Assembly (NCBI GenBank): GCA_041920465.1
Contig: JBHGXW010000021.1
Location: forward strand, 4,856 to 68,855
DNA length: 64,000 nucleotides
From: Brevibacillus_H sp041920465
Lineage (GTDB): Bacteria > Bacillota > Bacilli > Brevibacillales > Brevibacillaceae
Direction: 5' to 3'
Made by a program: the position numbers and the translations under genes. Below are positions 62,801 to 64,000 of the stretch, piece after piece. Numbering within the stretch: the first letter of the stretch is position 1; the number at the start of each line of letters is the position of its first letter. A model generated the notes under the pieces. That model had not been told where the DNA came from and ran no database searches. It was given only the letters and a program-made list of their open reading frames with translations.

Positions 62801-63121
62801 GAATTCGTCCTGACCCTTGACAAAGGCTAAAAAATTCTCTTTCATTTGCGCTTTGTCAAGCGCTCTGGTGGCAGGCAGGTTAGCCAGGATTTCTATTTCC
62901 TGGGTGCGCTTTTTTAACCATTTTTCCACAAATGTTTTCTGCAGTCTTGTCGCTTCCTTCAAGTTATGAATAGCTTCTGCTTGATGATTGTTTTGTTCGA
63001 TAAAGTACATCGGAATAAAATTTAATAGCCCCACCAAGATAATGAGAAAGCTGACGCGGTACCGCAATTGTCCCTTTATAGAATGTATGCGAAACATCCT
63101 GAAGACACTTTCAAGGAACAT
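59888..63121 (-). CDS. Cache-HAMP-PAS-GGDEF diguanylate cyclase
   Basis: 1077 residues. A membrane anchor (about 18-40), a double Cache sensor outside the cell (about 45-285, with DTDTPPGINVSDRDYFQEAL), a second helix (about 300-320), HAMP (to about 375), four PAS domains (about 390-500, 515-625, 650-760 and 780-895) and a GGEEF cyclase (about 905-1077, ARYGGEEFAIIL). No EAL domain. It should make c-di-GMP on sensing a small ligand. ATG 63121 has AGAGGTG upstream; the frame opens at 63163. Upstream of the GGDEF-EAL and PilZ genes. Confidence 0.92.
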   Translation of the reverse strand: MFLESVFRMFRIHSIKGQLRYRVSFLIILVGLLNFIPMYFIEQNNHQAEAIHNLKEATRLQKTFVEKWLKKRTQEIEILANLPATRALDKAQMKENFLAFVKGQDEFYSIVYINPSGITEIDTDTPPGINVSDRDYFQEALKGKAYVTDALIGRATGKSIIIFSSPVYNNQNQFAGCIFGAVELSTISRMMKSSEIGETGEIYLVNRKGVMLTESRFTPELIQEGRVKKTTQFEITINTPILREALAGQQVQGTYTDYHGHEVIGTYQWTDNHKWLIIGEIDKAEIDSPFRSTIWAMGLILVFVLLIGHLIMLRFSNKLVEPIQFLLDAARTLREGNFQYKIPTDYNGLNELKELCQTFNQMVETIDHNLKLVAESEKNYRLIAQNMTDLVTVLDPQGKVIYASPSHESVFGVNLDEYIGSYPHPYIHPDDLEKVRAHFQAMLQSKAPMQSEFRWRHRDGRWLFADMRGVPIVEDCGAIKQIVLVSREITERKKAEEKTQAIKNQLSLIYNSVSDLIFFLEVREANQYYCISVNQSYLNVTGMKKEEIVGKEIREIFPQKDSFCELDKYREAVLTKNILTYEEKLILPGGELIAEITLHPIPGKTGEITHLLGVARDITERKKTELLLEESEQRYKSLFDNNPDASFALDLTGKFISVNQTAAQITGYEGEELLNGSFNRLVSIADIDKVRKNFSKVINGASVHTEIRIIRKDGQEIEVKITAVPIKVKGEIVGVIGVAEDITKRKQEQAALLEAKREVELSNSLKEAVINSASRVSIIATDVNGIITVFNKGAEQLLGYSAEEMIGKQTPLIIHLEEEIKTRTQKLLDRSPDKLSWVDVFLYGTESGMIDEQDWTYVRKDGSRLAMNLVVTPMKDSNGEVIGYVGIAHDMSERKKAEEKLREANQLYQRLSTLDGLTEIANRRRFDEVLANEWERCGQQSKPISLIMLDIDHFKSFNDTYGHQGGDICLKKVAKTIEELMEKSWDLVARYGGEEFAIILPDTGADAAAQIAEKIRRRIEELAIPHAGSKVSDVVTVSVGVSSVVPDRNVELRKIIEQADSALYQAKHQGRNRVIVY

Positions 63122-63146
63122 ATATTCACCTCTTAAGAAAAAATAA

Positions 63147-63174
63147 GACCAGTATTTTTTCAAAAATACTGGTC
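63147..63174 (-). terminator. Perfect hairpin with T tract in the leader of the cyclase gene
   Basis: GACCAGTATTTTT-nn-AAAAATACTGGTC is a perfect 13-base inverted repeat. On the minus strand TTATTTTTTC follows, and the ribosome site lies about 12 bases further on. It could end transcription before the gene or be a protein-binding palindrome. Confidence 0.6.
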
Positions 63175-63324
63175 GGTTGCACTACTCGCTCCAAGTTATT
63201 TAAGTGCCCAAATACAAATAACTCTTCTTAGCATCCATATTCTGATGGCAAATGATGAAATCTACTATATTTATAACAATAATGAAAACAAAAATGAAGA
63301 GACTATCAGGGATAATTTTAACAC

Positions 63325-63588
63325 TTATTTAATATTTTTTCCTCTCCAGCATCGGGCTTCTGAAATCTCAATCAAATTCTGGTCAGGATCTCTCAAGTAT
63401 ACCGATTGGATCGGGCCAACTGCTCCCGTTCTGTTTACCGGCACTTCGATAATGACTGCGCCGCAGGACCGAATATGTTCAATCACTTCAGACAGAGGTT
63501 GCTCCGTAAGAAAACAGTGATCGGAAGAACCGGGTGTAGGATGCAGTGCCTTCGGTTCAAATTCCTTCCCGACTTCGTGAAGGTTAAT
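63325..63588 (-). pseudogene. Truncated VOC (glyoxalase-like) protein, C-terminal part
   Basis: The minus strand reads about 87 codons, INLHEVGKEFEPKALHP, LSEVIEHIRSCGAVIIE, and VYLRDPDQNLIEISEARC, then TAA at 63325-63327. This is the second half of a YwkD-like VOC-superfamily protein, with the Glu metal ligand in NLIEIS. The expected N-terminal half (start, first metal ligand) is missing: at 63588 the frame passes into a dispersed repeat, where it stays open but no longer resembles the family. Confidence 0.8.
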
Positions 63589-63680
63589 TCCGTGAAGGCA
63601 TTCAGAGATGAAAAACTGACCGTTCCGTTCATTACAGGGGTCAGACCAAGGGACGAAGCTCTTTCCTTTTCATAGCCGTC
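63588..63680. repeat. Dispersed mosaic repeat, copy C (truncated)
   Basis: TTCCGTGAA(G)GCATTCAGAG, CCGTTCCGTTCATTAC and the end GGGACGAAGCTCTTTCC with CTTTTCATAGCCGTC match copy A closely. The 190-base inner stretch of copy A is missing and replaced by AGGGGTCAGACCAA. It joins the broken VOC gene. Confidence 0.65.
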
Positions 63681-63734
63681 AGATGAAAGTTAACCACTTT
63701 CACAATGGAAAGCATGTAAATTTTCCGATAATAT

Positions 63735-63779
63735 AAAAAAGCCTTGGTATCTTTACTCATTAGAGTAAGGTATCAAGGC
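63735..63779 (-). terminator. Terminator of the rRNA operon
   Basis: On the minus strand GCCTTGATACCTTACTC pairs with GAGTAAAGATACCAAGGC (one mismatch), followed by TTTTTTATA. It lies about 145 bases after the 23S 3' end. Confidence 0.87.
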
Positions 63780-63924
63780 TTCCGTTTTTGTACCTTTTTT
63801 TGTACCTTCAAAACTGGATAACGAGTTGCTCACATCAGCTTCCCCATTCGCTCCCGCTGCCCGTAAGGCAAAAGTTGCTCAGGTGAATGATGCTCGCTCC
63901 AATATAAGCTAAGGAATGGACGTG

Positions 63925-64000
63925 GATAAGTCCTCGACCGATTAGTACTCGTCAGCTCCACACGTTGCCGTGCTTCCACACCGAGCCTATCAACCTCATC
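63925..64000 (-). rRNA. 23S ribosomal RNA, 3' end (partial)
   Basis: The minus strand from 64000 reads GATGAGGTTGATAGGCTCGG, then GCAACGTGTGGAGCTGACG, GTACTAATCGGTCGAGGACT and TTATCC: the highly conserved 3' end of bacterial 23S rRNA. The gene continues past the right edge. The 3' boundary is taken near 63925 by comparison with the usual GAGGACTTAACC end. No 5S gene follows before the terminator. Confidence 0.92.

Noticed and set aside
63175..63324. c-di-GMP riboswitch before the diguanylate cyclase gene
   Set aside because: I looked for the GEMM motif (GCACAGGGCAAACC-like core and its partner helix) and saw none.
1..64000. tRNA genes, prophage or a transposase
   Set aside because: No cloverleaf-like segment, integrase, phage structural gene or transposase was recognised on either strand; small RNAs could be missed by eye.

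Overview
The window is chromosomal DNA from an endospore-forming, low-to-mid GC Gram-positive bacterium of the order Bacillales. The left third follows the Bacillus core order phoR-phoP-mdh-icd-citZ-ytvI-fxsA-pyk-pfkA-accA-accD-ytsJ-dnaE-ytpI-ytoI-ytkL-yheB. Strong GGAGG ribosome sites, TTG/GTG starts and YheC/YheD sporulation genes agree. Protein character and gene content suggest a genus outside Bacillus proper, perhaps Brevibacillus- or Effusibacillus-like; this is an inference.

Layout. 1-5.2 kb (minus): phosphate two-component system, a small lipoprotein, and three TCA-cycle genes. 5.5-9.5 kb: ytvI transporter, fxsA, thioesterase, pyruvate kinase. 9.5-18.5 kb (minus): pfkA, accDA, a GntR/FadR regulator, malic enzyme, dnaE. 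18.6-24.7 kb: small conserved genes, a YkwC-type dehydrogenase, ytoI, ytkL, yheB. 24.7-31.7 kb (plus): four tandem YheC/YheD ATP-grasp paralogues, a LysE-type exporter, and an unusual protein with five copies of an FAGTNVQEVRALNAG repeat that resembles gamma-type SASP repeats; its ribosome site can be sequestered in a hairpin. 31.7-43 kb: mixed genes including a CGCGG-motif protein, glutaredoxin, acyl-CoA synthetase, azoreductase-like flavoprotein, a 43-residue YhfH zinc protein, a MASE3-PAS-GGDEF-EAL protein and a chemoreceptor. 43.5-49.4 kb (minus): a complete ribose operon rbsRKDACB with two palindromic operators. 49.4-56.8 kb (minus): an iron-siderophore uptake cluster with Fur-like sites that also encodes an S-layer-homology protein and an ankyrin lipoprotein. 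56.9-63.1 kb (minus): DoxX, then a c-di-GMP group (PilZ, GGDEF-EAL, Cache-PAS-GGDEF). The right end holds a truncated VOC gene, a repeat fragment and the 3' end of a 23S rRNA gene.

Points of most interest: the ATP-grasp array next to the SASP-like repeat protein; a mosaic dispersed repeat present three times (32.74, 43.20 and 63.59 kb), one copy fused to a broken gene; the siderophore operon whose binding protein lacks a lipobox but sits beside an SLH protein; a twin operator over the doxX promoter; and the absence of a 5S gene after the 23S gene. All functional names come from reading motifs by eye, without database searches.
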